Below, piece by piece: positions 17,417 through 26,275 of a DNA stretch of 64,000 bases. The notes beneath the pieces are model-generated. The model saw nothing but the letters and a program-made list of their open reading frames with translations, was not told the DNA's origin and made no database searches. Numbering within the stretch: the first letter of the stretch is position 1; each line of letters begins with the position of its first letter. Source of the DNA: Corynebacterium pseudogenitalium. Lineage in GTDB: Bacteria > Actinomycetota > Actinomycetes > Mycobacteriales > Mycobacteriaceae. The DNA lies in assembly GCF_024453815.1 (NCBI RefSeq), contig NZ_CP072934.1:1798001-1862000 (forward strand). Reading direction: 5' to 3'. The translations under genes and the position numbers were made by a program.

Positions 17417-18781
17417 ATGACATCTCAAACAGTTCAAAAGGCGCTCAACCCGAAGCGGGCCGTGCCGATCATCCTGTTTACCTTCGTGTTCTCACTGATC
17501 ATCGATAACGGTTTCAAGTTCATGACCGACTCGATGGGTGAGGCACTGAATCTGTCCCTCAACGAGGTCAGCTTGCAGGCCTCGCTTGCTGGCGTGATCA
17601 TCGGCATCGGCGCGGTGGTGTACGCGGCGCTGGCTGACGTGGTGAGCATCCGCAAGCTGCTGATGGTCGGCATCACGCTGACACTGGTCGGTTCGGTCAT
17701 CGGCTACCTCGGCCAAAACGTGTGGGGGCTGGTGCTGGTCGGCCGCGTGGTGCAGACCACCGGCCTCGCTGCGGCGGAGACGCTCTACGTCATCTACGTG
17801 ACCAAGCACCTCAGCGAGAAGGATCAGAAGACCTACCTTGGCTTTTCTACCTCCGCGTTCCAGGGCGCAACGCTCTTCGGTGCACTGACGTCCGGGTACA
17901 TCGCCACACATATCTCGTGGACCGCGATGTTCTTGATCCCGCTCATCCTGGTCTTCGCCGTCCCGGTCATCATGAAGACGGTCCCGGAGGAGGCCTCCCT
18001 GGAGTCGGGCCACGTCGACTGGCTCGGGCTCTTCCTCATCGCTGTGCTGGCCACGAGCGCCATCATGTTCATGCAGGCCTTCCAGTTCCTGTGGCTCATT
18101 CCGCTCGCACTCGCGCTCATCGCGTTCATCGCGCACGTGAAGAAGGGCAAGCGCCCGCTGGTCAACCCGGAGTTCTTCCAGAACCGCGCTTACGTCACCG
18201 CCATCGTGCTGGTCGCGATTGTCTACTCGGTGCAGCTCGGCTACCTGGTGCTCTTCCCCGCAATGGCGAAGGCCGTCCACGGGCTCAGCGCTGACGACGC
18301 CTCCCTGCTGCTCATCCCGGGCTACACCGGCGCCGTCATCGTCGGCGCGCTCTCAGGCAAGATCGGCAAGTTCTTGCCGACGCGCCCCGCGATCTTCACC
18401 GCACTCGCCTCCATCACCATCGCGTTGCTGATCCTCGCAGTCGGGATGGAAGCCAGCCCGTGGGTGTTCATGCTTTCCTCCCTGCTCTTCGCCTGCGGTT
18501 TCGCCCTGCTGTACGCGCCACTGGTCGCGACGGCAATCGGCAACATCCCCGCTGCGAAGTCGGGTATCGCAATCGGTTTCTACAACCTCACAATCAACGT
18601 CGCCGTCCCGCTCGGCATCGCGTACAGCGCGAAGCTGGTGGATCTCGGCCTTGGGGTGCCAGGCTTCCTGCCACAAAACTCGGGCAGCTACCCCACCGTC
18701 ATGCTCATCCTGGCCATCATCGCAGTCGCCGGCACCGCGCTCTACGCAGCGCTCACCGCTCGCATGAAGCAACCGGCTTAA
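17417..18781 (+). CDS. MFS permease of the deo operon (putative nucleoside transporter)
   Basis: A 454-residue major facilitator with about 12 membrane segments, from FTFVFSLIIDNGFKFMTDSM to LILAIIAVAGTALYAALTARM. The ATG at 17417 follows GAAGGA at proper spacing. It resembles drug/proton antiporter-type MFS members rather than NupG or concentrative nucleoside transporters, so the substrate is assigned only by context: it sits between deoD and deoC, suggesting uptake of deoxynucleosides or deoxyribose. The next gene starts 36 nt downstream with AAGGAG. Confidence 0.82.
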   Translation: MTSQTVQKALNPKRAVPIILFTFVFSLIIDNGFKFMTDSMGEALNLSLNEVSLQASLAGVIIGIGAVVYAALADVVSIRKLLMVGITLTLVGSVIGYLGQNVWGLVLVGRVVQTTGLAAAETLYVIYVTKHLSEKDQKTYLGFSTSAFQGATLFGALTSGYIATHISWTAMFLIPLILVFAVPVIMKTVPEEASLESGHVDWLGLFLIAVLATSAIMFMQAFQFLWLIPLALALIAFIAHVKKGKRPLVNPEFFQNRAYVTAIVLVAIVYSVQLGYLVLFPAMAKAVHGLSADDASLLLIPGYTGAVIVGALSGKIGKFLPTRPAIFTALASITIALLILAVGMEASPWVFMLSSLLFACGFALLYAPLVATAIGNIPAAKSGIAIGFYNLTINVAVPLGIAYSAKLVDLGLGVPGFLPQNSGSYPTVMLILAIIAVAGTALYAALTARMKQPA

Positions 18782-18817
18782 CCTGCACACTTTCTACACA
18801 TCAAGGAGTTTTTCAAC

Positions 18818-19468
18818 ATGCTTACTCGCCACAATGTCGCCCAGATGATCGACCACACGCTGCTCAAGCCGGAGGCCACCCACGAGGACGTCGCCAAGCT
18901 TATCGACGAAGCTTCGCACCTCGGCACGTTCTCCGTCTGCGTCTCCCCATCCATGCTGCCAATCGAGACCCCAGCTGACCTGAAGGTCGCAGTGGTGTGT
19001 GGCTTCCCGTCCGGCGCGGTCCCAACTGAGGCAAAGGCAGCCGATGCCGCGCACAGCGTCGCAAATGGCGCGGACGAGGTTGACATGGTCATCGACCTGG
19101 GTGCCGCCAAGGAAGGCAAGTGGGACGTCGTACGCGACGACATCGCCGCGGTAAAGAAGGCGTGCGGCGACAAGCTGCTCAAGGTCATCATCGAGTCCGC
19201 CGTCCTCACGGACGACGAGATCGTCGCAGCGTGCAAGGCTTCCATGGAGGCCGGTGCCGACTACGTGAAGACCTCGACAGGCTTCCACCCCGCCGGTGGT
19301 GCCTCCGCGCACGCCGTGAAGCTGATGCGTGAGACCGTCGGCGACAAGCTCGGTGTGAAGGCTTCCGGCGGCATCCGCGACGCCGCCACCGCGAAGGAAA
19401 TGATTGAGGCTGGCGCGTCCCGCCTGGGCCTGTCCAGCTCCGCTGCCGTGCTGGAAGGGTGGAAGTAA
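18818..19468 (+). CDS. deoC: Deoxyribose-phosphate aldolase
   Basis: A 216-residue class I aldolase splitting 2-deoxyribose 5-phosphate into acetaldehyde and glyceraldehyde 3-phosphate. The Schiff-base lysine is Lys151 in [11 protein letters not shown], helped by Lys181 in VKASGGIRD; the TIM barrel starts with [11 protein letters not shown] and has [14 protein letters not shown] is placed well before ATG 18818. Two bases separate its stop from the following mutase, so the pair is probably co-translated. Confidence 0.96.
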   Translation: MLTRHNVAQMIDHTLLKPEATHEDVAKLIDEASHLGTFSVCVSPSMLPIETPADLKVAVVCGFPSGAVPTEAKAADAAHSVANGADEVDMVIDLGAAKEGKWDVVRDDIAAVKKACGDKLLKVIIESAVLTDDEIVAACKASMEAGADYVKTSTGFHPAGGASAHAVKLMRETVGDKLGVKASGGIRDAATAKEMIEAGASRLGLSSSAAVLEGWK

Positions 19469-19470
19469 CA

Positions 19471-21138
19471 ATGGCTACTGATCTTCGTGCACAGGCCGAG
19501 GCGTGGATCGCGCAAGATCCCGACCCCGCCACCCGAGAGGCATTAACCGCCGTCCTCGACGACGAGGCTGAGCTCGCGAAGGCCTTCGCAGGCCCCCTGC
19601 AGTTCGGCACCGCCGGGCTGCGCGGCGAGATCGGCTTCGGCGAGTCCCGCATGAACCAGGCCGTGGTTATGCGCGCCACCGCCGGTCTCATGGATTGGCT
19701 CAAGCAGCAGGTAGACACCCCTCGTGTGGTCATCGGGTGCGACGCCCGCCACGGCTCCTCCAAGTTCGCGCAGGCCGCAGCTGAGGTCGTCGCCGGTGCT
19801 GGCGGCCACGCCATGCTGCTGCCGCTGGCCCAGCCGACCCCGCTGACCTCCTTCAGCGTGCGCGCACTCAACGCCGACGCCGGCATCATGGTCACCGCGT
19901 CCCACAACCCGAAGTGGGACAACGGCTACAAGGTCTACCTCGGCGGGCGCATCGTCGACGCAGACAACGCTGCCGGCTGCCAGATCATCTCACCTGCCGA
20001 CGCCGAGATCGCCGCCTGCATCGCCGCCGCACCCGGCGCGACGGAGCTCCCCCTCGACACAAACATCGAGCAGGTGGACACCCGCGAGGGCTACGTCGCC
20101 GCCACCAGCGCGCTTAGCGACCTCGACGGCACCCCACCGATCACGATCGTGCTCACACCAATGCACGGCGTCGGTGGCGAACTCGCACGCACCACCCTGG
20201 AGGCTGCGGGCTTTGGGGACGTAGTGGGCGTCGAGAAGCAGTGGAAGCCTGATCCTGACTTCCCCACCGTTGCCTTCCCCAACCCGGAGGAGGACGGTGC
20301 CCTCGACCTCGCAGTCGAGAAGGCGAACGAGGTCAACGCGGACGTCATCATCGCCCTCGACCCCGACGCCGACCGCTGCGCAGTCGCCGTCCCGGCGCGC
20401 ACCACCCCAAGCGCGGGCACCCCGCTGGGCAACGGCTGGGTGAAACTCTCCGGCGACGAGACCGGAGCACTGATCGGCGAGTACATGGCGTCGCGCGCGC
20501 AGGGCGGTTCGACGGCGTGCTCGATTGTTTCGGGCAGGCTGCTCGGCAAAATCGCGGCAGCGCACGGGCTCGAGCACGCAACGACGCTCACCGGGTTCAA
20601 GTGGATCGGACGCACCCCGCAGCTTGTGTTCGGCTACGAAGAGGCGATCGGCTACTGCGTCGACCCGGCGCACGCCCGCGACAAGGACGGCATGTCCGCT
20701 GCGGTGATTGTCGGCTCGATTGTAGCGCAGCTCAAGGCCCGCAACATGAGTGTGCTCGAGCAGTTCGACGCCCTGGCCAGCAAGTACGGCCTGTACCGTA
20801 CCCAGCCGCTGACCTTCCGCGTCGAAGACCTCTCCCTCATCAGCGACGCCATGCAGCGCCTCCGCGCACACACCCCGACGGAGCTCGCTGGCTCTGAGGT
20901 TGTCGAGTACGTCGACCTCAACAACGGCTACGGCGCCACCCCAGGCACCAACGGCATCCTGATCCGCACCGCGGACAACGACCGCGTAGTCATCCGCCCG
21001 AGCGGCACCGAGCCGAAGCTGAAGTGCTACCTCGAGGTGGTCCTGCCAGTCGAAACGGGAGAGGCGCCTGACTGGGCCGCCGCCGATGCCCGCCTGGCCA
21101 CCATCAGCGACGCCACCCGCGCGCTGTGCGGAATCTAA
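19471..21138 (+). CDS. Phosphohexomutase-superfamily enzyme, probable phosphopentomutase of the deo pathway
   Basis: A 555-residue alpha-D-phosphohexomutase. The phosphoserine is Ser144 in TASHNPKWDNGYKVY, the metal loop is DPDADR, the sugar loop is GYEEAIGY and the phosphate loop is RPSGTEPKLK. Length and pattern match the PMM/PGM group, to which Bacillus phosphopentomutase-like and M. tuberculosis PmmB-type enzymes belong. Within this operon the logical reaction is (deoxy)ribose 1-phosphate to 5-phosphate, filling the place of DeoB; that is inference from context. ATG 19471 lies 2 nt after the deoC stop. Confidence 0.88.
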   Translation: MATDLRAQAEAWIAQDPDPATREALTAVLDDEAELAKAFAGPLQFGTAGLRGEIGFGESRMNQAVVMRATAGLMDWLKQQVDTPRVVIGCDARHGSSKFAQAAAEVVAGAGGHAMLLPLAQPTPLTSFSVRALNADAGIMVTASHNPKWDNGYKVYLGGRIVDADNAAGCQIISPADAEIAACIAAAPGATELPLDTNIEQVDTREGYVAATSALSDLDGTPPITIVLTPMHGVGGELARTTLEAAGFGDVVGVEKQWKPDPDFPTVAFPNPEEDGALDLAVEKANEVNADVIIALDPDADRCAVAVPARTTPSAGTPLGNGWVKLSGDETGALIGEYMASRAQGGSTACSIVSGRLLGKIAAAHGLEHATTLTGFKWIGRTPQLVFGYEEAIGYCVDPAHARDKDGMSAAVIVGSIVAQLKARNMSVLEQFDALASKYGLYRTQPLTFRVEDLSLISDAMQRLRAHTPTELAGSEVVEYVDLNNGYGATPGTNGILIRTADNDRVVIRPSGTEPKLKCYLEVVLPVETGEAPDWAAADARLATISDATRALCGI

Positions 21139-21189
21139 CTGCGCTATACTATCGAAGGCTTGGGCGCCGATTTGTCGACGCCCAGCTCA

Positions 21190-21263
21190 GCCTCCATAGC
21201 TCAGTGGATTAGAGCAACCGGCTTCTACCCGGTGTGTCGCGGGTTCGAATCCTGCTGGGGGCG
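21190..21263 (+). tRNA. tRNA-Arg (anticodon UCU)
   Basis: Full cloverleaf: acceptor GCCTCCA with TGGGGGC (one T-G pair), D stem GCTC/GAGC, anticodon stem ACCGG/CCGGT around loop CTTCTAC (anticodon TCT), T stem GCGGG/CCTGC with TTCGAAT. CCA is not encoded. Confidence 0.95.
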
Positions 21264-21273
21264 CTTTTCGTTT

Positions 21274-21319
21274 ACCCCCGCTGCCTGGCGTTTTGCCTGG
21301 TGGTGGGGGTGTTTTTGTT
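21274..21319 (+). terminator. Hairpin after tRNA-Arg
   Basis: CCCCC and GGGGG arms with an inner TGGC/GCC(T) pairing, followed by GTTTTTG. It probably ends the tRNA transcript. Confidence 0.5.
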
Positions 21320-21349
21320 GGTATGGTGGGTTTGAAGAAAGGACCCACA

Positions 21350-21475
21350 ATGAGATTCACACTCCTTGGAGCCGGAACCGGCATCATCACCACCCTCGCA
21401 GGCGCCAACCCTCTTTTCGGTCTCGCCTTCCTTGCCGTCGGTTACGGCATCGACAAGAACAAAAAGAAGGCATAG
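21350..21475 (+). CDS. Small hydrophobic protein, 41 residues
   Basis: MRFTLLGAGTGIITTL then a Gly/Ala-rich hydrophobic run and the basic tail DKNKKKA. GAAGAAAGGA precedes ATG 21350 at good spacing, supporting translation. Looks like a single-helix membrane peptide with a cytoplasmic basic end. Function unknown; it stands alone between tRNA-Arg and a toxin-antitoxin pair. Confidence 0.55.
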   Translation: MRFTLLGAGTGIITTLAGANPLFGLAFLAVGYGIDKNKKKA

Positions 21476-21718
21476 CCGTGCAGCCCATCATTATCGATGA
21501 GTAGACCGGCCGCGCCTATGGCGCGTTCCGGAATGTGCCGAGCACTGTGGCGTCTCCCCTGTCACGTGGCGCGCCAGCCGCCCAGGCAGCCCCGTAAAGA
21601 ACAGCCCTCAAGCAAAACAACTTCACTCGTAGCACACTCGTATGTGCTGGTAGGATAGCGGTCCATTAGGTTCGAGTACCGTTGGGTTCCTGAAGCCTCT
21701 CTAAAGTTGGTGATCACT

Positions 21719-22291
21719 ATGTCCAATATTCTTGACGCCGGCCAGTATGTGACCGAACTCATCCCCGGCGTCGACAAGATGAAGCTTTATAAAATCTGCT
21801 TCTTTTCCCAAGGCTGGCACCTTGCCTGGACCGGAATGCCATTATTTGAAGAAGAGCTGCAAGCTTGGGCAAAAGGACCCGTCCCCTATGACCTCCGCCG
21901 CAGTACAGAAAACGTCGCGCGTGGATGGGAGGTCCCACACGTTCCTGGTGGGAATTCTTCGGCACTTTCGCCATTTGCCCGAGCAACGATTGAAAGCGTT
22001 GTGAATTTCTACGGTTCGCTGACATCCGCGGAGTTGTCAGACATGAGCCACGGTCGAGCTTGGCAGGAAGCACGCAGCAACGCGGTCGGGGGCACGCATT
22101 GTAGCAGCGCTTTGAGCATGACCACGATGCGCGAAGAGTTCACGGAGTTGCTCCAGTCAGGACATTCTGTCCCAGACTCGCCTTCCCTGCCAGACGTGGA
22201 TCACCTTCCTAGCTTCGATCATCTGCTTGCCACTGCACATGAAGTCGAAGCGGAATGGCACAACACCCTTTCACTCCTCGCGGACCGGTAA
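21719..22291 (+). CDS. Panacea-domain (DUF4065) protein, probable antitoxin
   Basis: A 190-residue protein whose N-terminal two thirds match the Panacea/SocA-like fold: helix KLYKICFFSQGWHLAWTGMPLF, then ELQAWAKGPVPYDLRR, a typical DUF4065 signature (W..GPV...L). The C-terminal part is variable. Panacea domains are known to act as antitoxins paired with many unrelated toxins. The next gene, 9 nt downstream, is a Doc-type protein, a fitting toxin. ATG 21719 was chosen over GTG 21710 and TTG 21707; no strong ribosome site is visible. Confidence 0.85.
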   Translation: MSNILDAGQYVTELIPGVDKMKLYKICFFSQGWHLAWTGMPLFEEELQAWAKGPVPYDLRRSTENVARGWEVPHVPGGNSSALSPFARATIESVVNFYGSLTSAELSDMSHGRAWQEARSNAVGGTHCSSALSMTTMREEFTELLQSGHSVPDSPSLPDVDHLPSFDHLLATAHEVEAEWHNTLSLLADR

Positions 22292-22300
22292 TCAACGCAA

Positions 22301-22807
22301 TTGTCTGACCACAGTGAAGCTTCCAGAGAGCAGCTTTTAGCTCAAATGCTCGTGGAGTTGGCGTGCGCAGTGAATCAAGGCTGCGGGGATCGTGTAAACG
22401 CGAACGGAGAACCGGAGAGTTATCTTGGATTTACTGTGGACCGGGCTTCTTTGGAAAGTGCAGTTTACGCCCCGTTCCAGTTATTCAGTGGCCAGCCCCG
22501 GTACGCCTCGGTGTTTGATAGAGGAGCCGCGCTCACCGTCCATATAGCCAATAACCATCCGTTTGCCGATGGCAACAAGCGCACCGCACTTATCGTTGGG
22601 CTCACTTATCTGCGCTTGTTTTCGGTTCATGTCCGAGAGCCAGAGGGCAAGGGACCTGATTTAGCCGCAGGCGAAGAAGGCGCCCGACTGATGGAGTACA
22701 TCGTTACACATGCCGCGGATTTGGATTCGGTCATCGCACACACCAGCCGCGCATTTCAACGCTGGGCCGATATTGATGGTCTAGCGCGGCGCTACCGACA
22801 AAAATAG
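22301..22807 (+). CDS. Fic/Doc-family toxin (death-on-curing type)
   Basis: A 168-residue protein with the Doc core: DRASLESAVYAPFQLF, then the active-site motif HPFADGNKRTAL. In the family this loop binds the nucleotide phosphate; the GNKR variant (Lys instead of Gly in GNGR) is that of Doc, which phosphorylates EF-Tu, rather than of AMPylating Fic proteins. No N-terminal DNA-binding domain. Start uncertain: TTG 22301 is only 9 nt from the Panacea stop, but an internal ATG at 22346 would also leave the core intact. Pairing with the Panacea gene indicates a toxin-antitoxin operon. Confidence 0.85.
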   Translation: MSDHSEASREQLLAQMLVELACAVNQGCGDRVNANGEPESYLGFTVDRASLESAVYAPFQLFSGQPRYASVFDRGAALTVHIANNHPFADGNKRTALIVGLTYLRLFSVHVREPEGKGPDLAAGEEGARLMEYIVTHAADLDSVIAHTSRAFQRWADIDGLARRYRQK

Positions 22808-22833
22808 CATCGCCCCCGATGTACCATGGCGCC

Positions 22834-23262
22834 ATGTCCGTCTCTATTTCTTCCGTTCAGGCCCGCAAGTTGCTGGCCGCAGCGCATGAAACCGAGGAGC
22901 GCACCAGGGAGAAACCGGCCGTTCCTTGGGGGTGGATCTTGTGCGCGGCGGTCTGCTTCGGGGCGAGCCTACCGCTGATCTTTGTTCTCGACCAGTTTTG
23001 GCCGTTCCTCCTGTTTGTGCCATGTATCGGGTGCATCGTTGTCATCGAGCGACGCAGGTCAAACGGCGTGCGCTCAAGCATCCGACAGCCGGTCAAAGAG
23101 GACCCAAAAATGTCGTTTCTTCCCTTCGGCGTGTACTTCCTCTGCATATCGCTCTTGCAGGTCGCCCCGCTTCAGAACAAGGTGTTCTCGAGTCTGCTCG
23201 GCGCGTTCGCGACCGTCGTTTTCGTCGTTACGTACGCGAGGAGCTGGAGGAACAATGCCTGA
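22834..23262 (+). CDS. Membrane protein of unknown function
   Basis: A 142-residue protein with four predicted membrane segments in two pairs: WGWILCAAVCFGASLPLIFV with FWPFLLFVPCIGCIVVI, and SFLPFGVYFLCISLLQV with VFSSLLGAFATVVFVVTYA. A TACCAT hexamer ends 6 nt before ATG 22834, suggesting a leaderless start. The ORF overlaps the following winged-helix gene by 8 bp, so the two are translationally coupled. Such membrane-protein plus winged-helix pairs are common in actinobacteria; the function is not known. Confidence 0.75.
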   Translation: MSVSISSVQARKLLAAAHETEERTREKPAVPWGWILCAAVCFGASLPLIFVLDQFWPFLLFVPCIGCIVVIERRRSNGVRSSIRQPVKEDPKMSFLPFGVYFLCISLLQVAPLQNKVFSSLLGAFATVVFVVTYARSWRNNA

Positions 23263-23584
23263 TATTTTGTTGCAACCCTCGTGCTTGAGCATCTGCGCCG
23301 CACTCTTTGCCGCCGAGGCCACCACCAGCGACGTCGGCGCCGCGGAGAACAAGGAGATGCACCCCAAGCGGCTGCGCACCCTCACCCAGCTAGATAGCGA
23401 CGCCTACCTCACGGCCATCGACGCACTCAAAGAGGCCGGCTACGTGTCCCTGTTTACGGACCGCAAGGCGAACCCAGACAAAAACGTGGACTGGGTCACC
23501 CTGACCGCGACTGGAGCCCGCGCATACCAGGACTGTATCGAGGAGTTGCGCTCGATTGCGGAGTCGGGCAGTCGGGTACCCTGA
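23255..23584 (+). CDS. Winged-helix transcriptional regulator (HTH_34/MarR-like)
   Basis: A 109-residue single-domain protein. The N-terminus (LSICAALFAAE) begins the winged helix, with recognition region LTQLDSDAYLTAIDALKEAGYVSLF, wing FTDRKANPDKNVDWVTLTATG, and C-terminal dimer helix ARAYQDCIEELRSIAES. ATG 23255 lies within the end of the membrane protein gene and is preceded by GGAGCTGGAGG. It probably regulates its own two-gene operon. Target unknown. Confidence 0.78.
   Translation: MPDILLQPSCLSICAALFAAEATTSDVGAAENKEMHPKRLRTLTQLDSDAYLTAIDALKEAGYVSLFTDRKANPDKNVDWVTLTATGARAYQDCIEELRSIAESGSRVP
23577..23582 (+). promoter_or_regulatory. -10 hexamer of cmrA
   Basis: TACCCT ends 7 nt before ATG 23590, overlapping the end of the previous gene; leaderless start likely. 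Confidence 0.45.
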
Positions 23585-23589
23585 GGTGC

Positions 23590-24396
23590 ATGACGTTTCC
23601 CTCCCCAACTACTGATTCTTTCGCGCTAATTACTGGCGCTTCGCAGGGCATCGGTGAGGCGGTTGCCCGCCAACTTGCTGCTGCTGGCTATAACGTGCTG
23701 CTGGTGGCGCGTCGAGAAGCGGTGCTGATGCAGCTTGCCAAGGAGCTGGCACAAGCGCATGGCATCAACGCCGAAGTCTTCGCGGCCGACCTGTCCAAGG
23801 AGCGCGACGTGACCGCGCTGCTGGACTACATCGGGCAGAAGAAGATCACCATCTGCGTGAACTCCGCCGGTATCGCCTCCTTTGGTCCGTTTATGAAGCA
23901 GGACTGGAACTACGAGACGGACCAGTTCAACCTCAACGCGACGGCGGTGTTCCGCATCACGAAGGCGGTACTGGACCAAATGGTGCCGCGCGGCGAAGGT
24001 GCACTGTGCAACGTCGGCTCGGCAGCAGGCAACACGCCGATCCCGAACAACGCAACGTACGTGTTTACAAAGGCGGGCGTCAATACGTTTACGGAGGCCC
24101 TGCACTACGAGCTCAAGGACAGCGGCGTACACTGCACTCTGCTCGCGCCGGGCCCGGTGCGAGAGGCAGAAGTTCCTGAGGAGGAGCAGTCGATCGTGGA
24201 CAAGGTCGTGCCTGACTTCCTCTGGACCACGTACGAGTCCTGCGCGAAGGACACCATCAGCGCGATGCGCAGCAACAAGCGCCGCGTGGTGCCGGGCCCG
24301 CTTTCCAAGGTGATGGATTTCGTATCGACGTACGCTCCGCGCGGCGCCCTCGCCCCGATCATGGGGCGGTTCTACGCAAAGATGGGAGAAGAATAG
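23590..24396 (+). CDS. cmrA: Short-chain dehydrogenase, mycolate reductase CmrA
   Basis: A 268-residue SDR enzyme: cofactor motif TGASQGIGEAVA, NSAG, catalytic Ser in NVGSAAG and the YVFTK Tyr-Lys pair. Sequence and adjacency to orn match the corynebacterial CmrA / M. tuberculosis Rv2509, which reduces the beta-keto group of newly made mycolate precursors, the last chemical step of mycolic acid synthesis. Presence indicates a mycolate-bearing organism. The stop abuts the orn start directly. Confidence 0.9.
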   Translation: MTFPSPTTDSFALITGASQGIGEAVARQLAAAGYNVLLVARREAVLMQLAKELAQAHGINAEVFAADLSKERDVTALLDYIGQKKITICVNSAGIASFGPFMKQDWNYETDQFNLNATAVFRITKAVLDQMVPRGEGALCNVGSAAGNTPIPNNATYVFTKAGVNTFTEALHYELKDSGVHCTLLAPGPVREAEVPEEEQSIVDKVVPDFLWTTYESCAKDTISAMRSNKRRVVPGPLSKVMDFVSTYAPRGALAPIMGRFYAKMGEE

Positions 24397-25032
24397 ATGG
24401 ATGTCCCTGCAAAAAACGACCGCATCGTGTGGGTCGACCTGGAGATGACGGGCCTGGATACGTCCCGCCACGTCATCGTTGAGGTCGCAGCGCTCGTCAC
24501 CGATGCCCAGCTTGAGATTCTCGACGAAGGCCTGGACCTGGTCGTCCACGCCACCGAGGATGAGCTCGCCGAAATGGACGACTTCGTACTGAACATGCAC
24601 ACCGAGAACGGGCTTCTCGACGAGATCCGCTCCTCCTCAGTGTCCATCAAGGAGGCCGAGGACGCCGTCCTCGCGCTGATTGCAAAGCACTGCGACCCGG
24701 AGCACCCGGCGCCGCTTGCGGGCAACTCCATCGCCACCGACCGTTCCTTCATCCGGGAGCAGATGCCGCGTCTCGACGCCGCCCTGCACTACCGCATGAT
24801 CGACGTCTCCACCATCAAGGAGCTGTCCCGTCGCTGGTTCCCGCGCGCCTACTACAACCAGCCCGAGAAGGGTCTGGCGCACCGCGCGCTCGCCGACATC
24901 GTGGAATCCATCCAGGAGCTCGACTACTACCGCCGTTCCGTATTCACGCCGGACCCAGGCCCAGATTCCGAGCAAGCTGCTGACGCCGCAGCCGCCGCAC
25001 ACGCTCACTACCAGCGGTTTTTGCAATCTTAG
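24397..25032 (+). CDS. orn: Oligoribonuclease
   Basis: A 211-residue DEDDh 3'-5' exonuclease degrading RNA dinucleotides and pGpG to mononucleotides. Seen: Exo[11 protein letters not shown] (Asp, Glu), ExoII around [16 protein letters not shown], and Exo[17 protein letters not shown] with the His. The N-terminus starts immediately after cmrA. The C-terminal 25 residues ([16 protein letters not shown]...) form a variable Ala-rich tail. Order cmrA-orn parallels Rv2509-Rv2511. Confidence 0.95.
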   Translation: MDVPAKNDRIVWVDLEMTGLDTSRHVIVEVAALVTDAQLEILDEGLDLVVHATEDELAEMDDFVLNMHTENGLLDEIRSSSVSIKEAEDAVLALIAKHCDPEHPAPLAGNSIATDRSFIREQMPRLDAALHYRMIDVSTIKELSRRWFPRAYYNQPEKGLAHRALADIVESIQELDYYRRSVFTPDPGPDSEQAADAAAAAHAHYQRFLQS

Positions 25033-25075
25033 GCTTTCGTTGTAAAGTAGTTCCCGCTGTTGAAAAACAGCGATG

Positions 25076-25148
25076 GTGGCTGTAGTTCAGCTGGTAGAGC
25101 ACCAGGTTGTGATCCTGGGTGTCGCGGGTTCGAGCCCCGTCAGCCACC
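25076..25148 (+). tRNA. tRNA-His (anticodon GUG)
   Basis: Acceptor GTGGCTG/CAGCCAC, D stem GTTC/GAGC (with a G-T pair), anticodon stem CCAGG/CCTGG around TTGTGAT (anticodon GTG), T stem GCGGG/CCCGT with TTCGAGC. An encoded G at 25075 provides the G-1 typical of tRNA-His. Confidence 0.95.
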
Positions 25149-25154
25149 CCGAGA

Positions 25155-25190
25155 GTGCCCCGTGGCCTGTATAAACAGGTTGCGGGGCAC
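25155..25190 (+). terminator. Hairpin after tRNA-His
   Basis: Arms GTGCCCCG (25155-25162) and CGGGGCAC (25183-25190) with an inner CCTGT/ACAGG stem. No strong T run follows, so termination is likely but unproven. Confidence 0.5.
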
Positions 25191-25393
25191 ATTGCTTTCG
25201 ACGGCAGGTACGTTAAGCCAAGAATTGTTCCCGGAGCTTTCGATGAGCGGGGAACGTTCTTCATGGACAGGCGTCGAGACCTGGGAAAACACATGTGCTA
25301 GTCGACCGAAATGGGCCTGAAACCCAAAAAAGTTCCCGGGCTCAGTGGTGATTTTCGCCTTACTACCCATGAAGATAGTTGGAAGGAAGTTGA

Positions 25394-25861
25394 GTGATAT
25401 TCATGACTGGTTCAAGTTATCGATCAAGAGTATTTGGATATAATTTTAGTCGGATCGTACTTATCTTCGCAGTACTCTTATTGTGTGTCTACTTCTTGAC
25501 CAGAAGAGATCAAACCGCCTTTATCACATGCGGTCTTTTAGTGTCTCTGGCAATTTTCTTTAATGTCGGGGTGTTGCTGAATGATGAAATCCTTCGGATT
25601 TCAGTTCTTGGCATTCCAGTTAGCAACGTTCGTTTGGAATCTCTGAAGGGGGCGGAGATCCTTCCCTCGGGCCCCATACTCGAATCCCAAACGTTTGGGG
25701 TTCACTTCCTGGATGGCACTATTTCATTCCATGCCGGTTCTGCAAATATCCTCCTACACCGCAATATCGGAAGACCCATTCGCTTGACGGTTAAAGACCC
25801 AGAGGAATTTTTACACCTCCTAGCGGAGAACTCCGCTATTCGACCCGCTTCTCACAGTTAA
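25394..25861 (+). CDS. Membrane-anchored protein of unknown function (PH-like)
   Basis: A 155-residue protein, AT-richer than its neighbours. Two membrane segments near the N-terminus (IVLIFAVLLLCVYFLT and TAFITCGLLVSLAIFFNVG) are followed by a soluble beta-rich part (VRLESLKGAEILPSG ... TISFHAGSANILLH ... LTVKDPEEFLHLL), a layout like PH-domain-type membrane proteins. AAGGAAG is suitably placed before GTG 25394; ATG 25403 is an alternative. Base composition suggests recent acquisition. Confidence 0.65.
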   Translation: MIFMTGSSYRSRVFGYNFSRIVLIFAVLLLCVYFLTRRDQTAFITCGLLVSLAIFFNVGVLLNDEILRISVLGIPVSNVRLESLKGAEILPSGPILESQTFGVHFLDGTISFHAGSANILLHRNIGRPIRLTVKDPEEFLHLLAENSAIRPASHS

Positions 25862-25893
25862 GCCCCCGGTGCCGACACAACTGGCAACCAAAA

Positions 25894-26175
25894 GCATACC
25901 TCGAAGAGCTACTCACTCAAGCATCACCCGATCTGTCGCGTCAGATGCTCGGTGATTTCATCAACCAAATTCTATCTTCCCAAGACGATACTGTCGGCAG
26001 CGCTGACTACGGCACCACCAGCGACAACCGCGTCAACCACCGCAACGGCTACCGCCACCGACTACTGGATACACGGGTCAGCACCGTCGATGTGGCTATC
26101 CCGAAACTACGCCACGGTTCCTTCTTGTCTGACTGGCTGTTAGAACGACGAACCTGTAGCGAACGTACCATGTAG
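25894..26175 (+). pseudogene. IS256-family (Mutator) transposase N-terminal fragment
   Basis: An open frame reading AYLEELLTQASPDLSRQMLG ... NRVNHRNGYRHRLLDTRVS ... PKLRHGSFLSDWLLERR, the N-terminal part of IS256-family transposases (family length about 400 residues). Reading ends at TAG 26173-26175 after SERTM, before the DDE catalytic core, so it is inactive. No flanking terminal inverted repeats or target duplication are evident. Confidence 0.8.
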
Positions 26176-26275
26176 ATAAGCCTCTGGGCACTAAAGTACT
26201 CAGAGGTACTATGCAGTTGGTATGGACTGCGGAAGCTGCATTGACTGTCAGTAGCGCGAATACGAGGAGTAAAAC

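Noticed and set aside
21190..25148. Integrative element bounded by tRNA-Arg and tRNA-His
   Set aside because: No integrase and no direct repeat of a tRNA 3' end; cmrA and orn in between are core genes.
26181..26206. Terminal inverted repeat of the IS256 fragment (CCTCTGGG...TCAGAGG)
   Set aside because: It is a local hairpin; no matching copy on the other side of the fragment and no target duplication, so it cannot be called an IS end.
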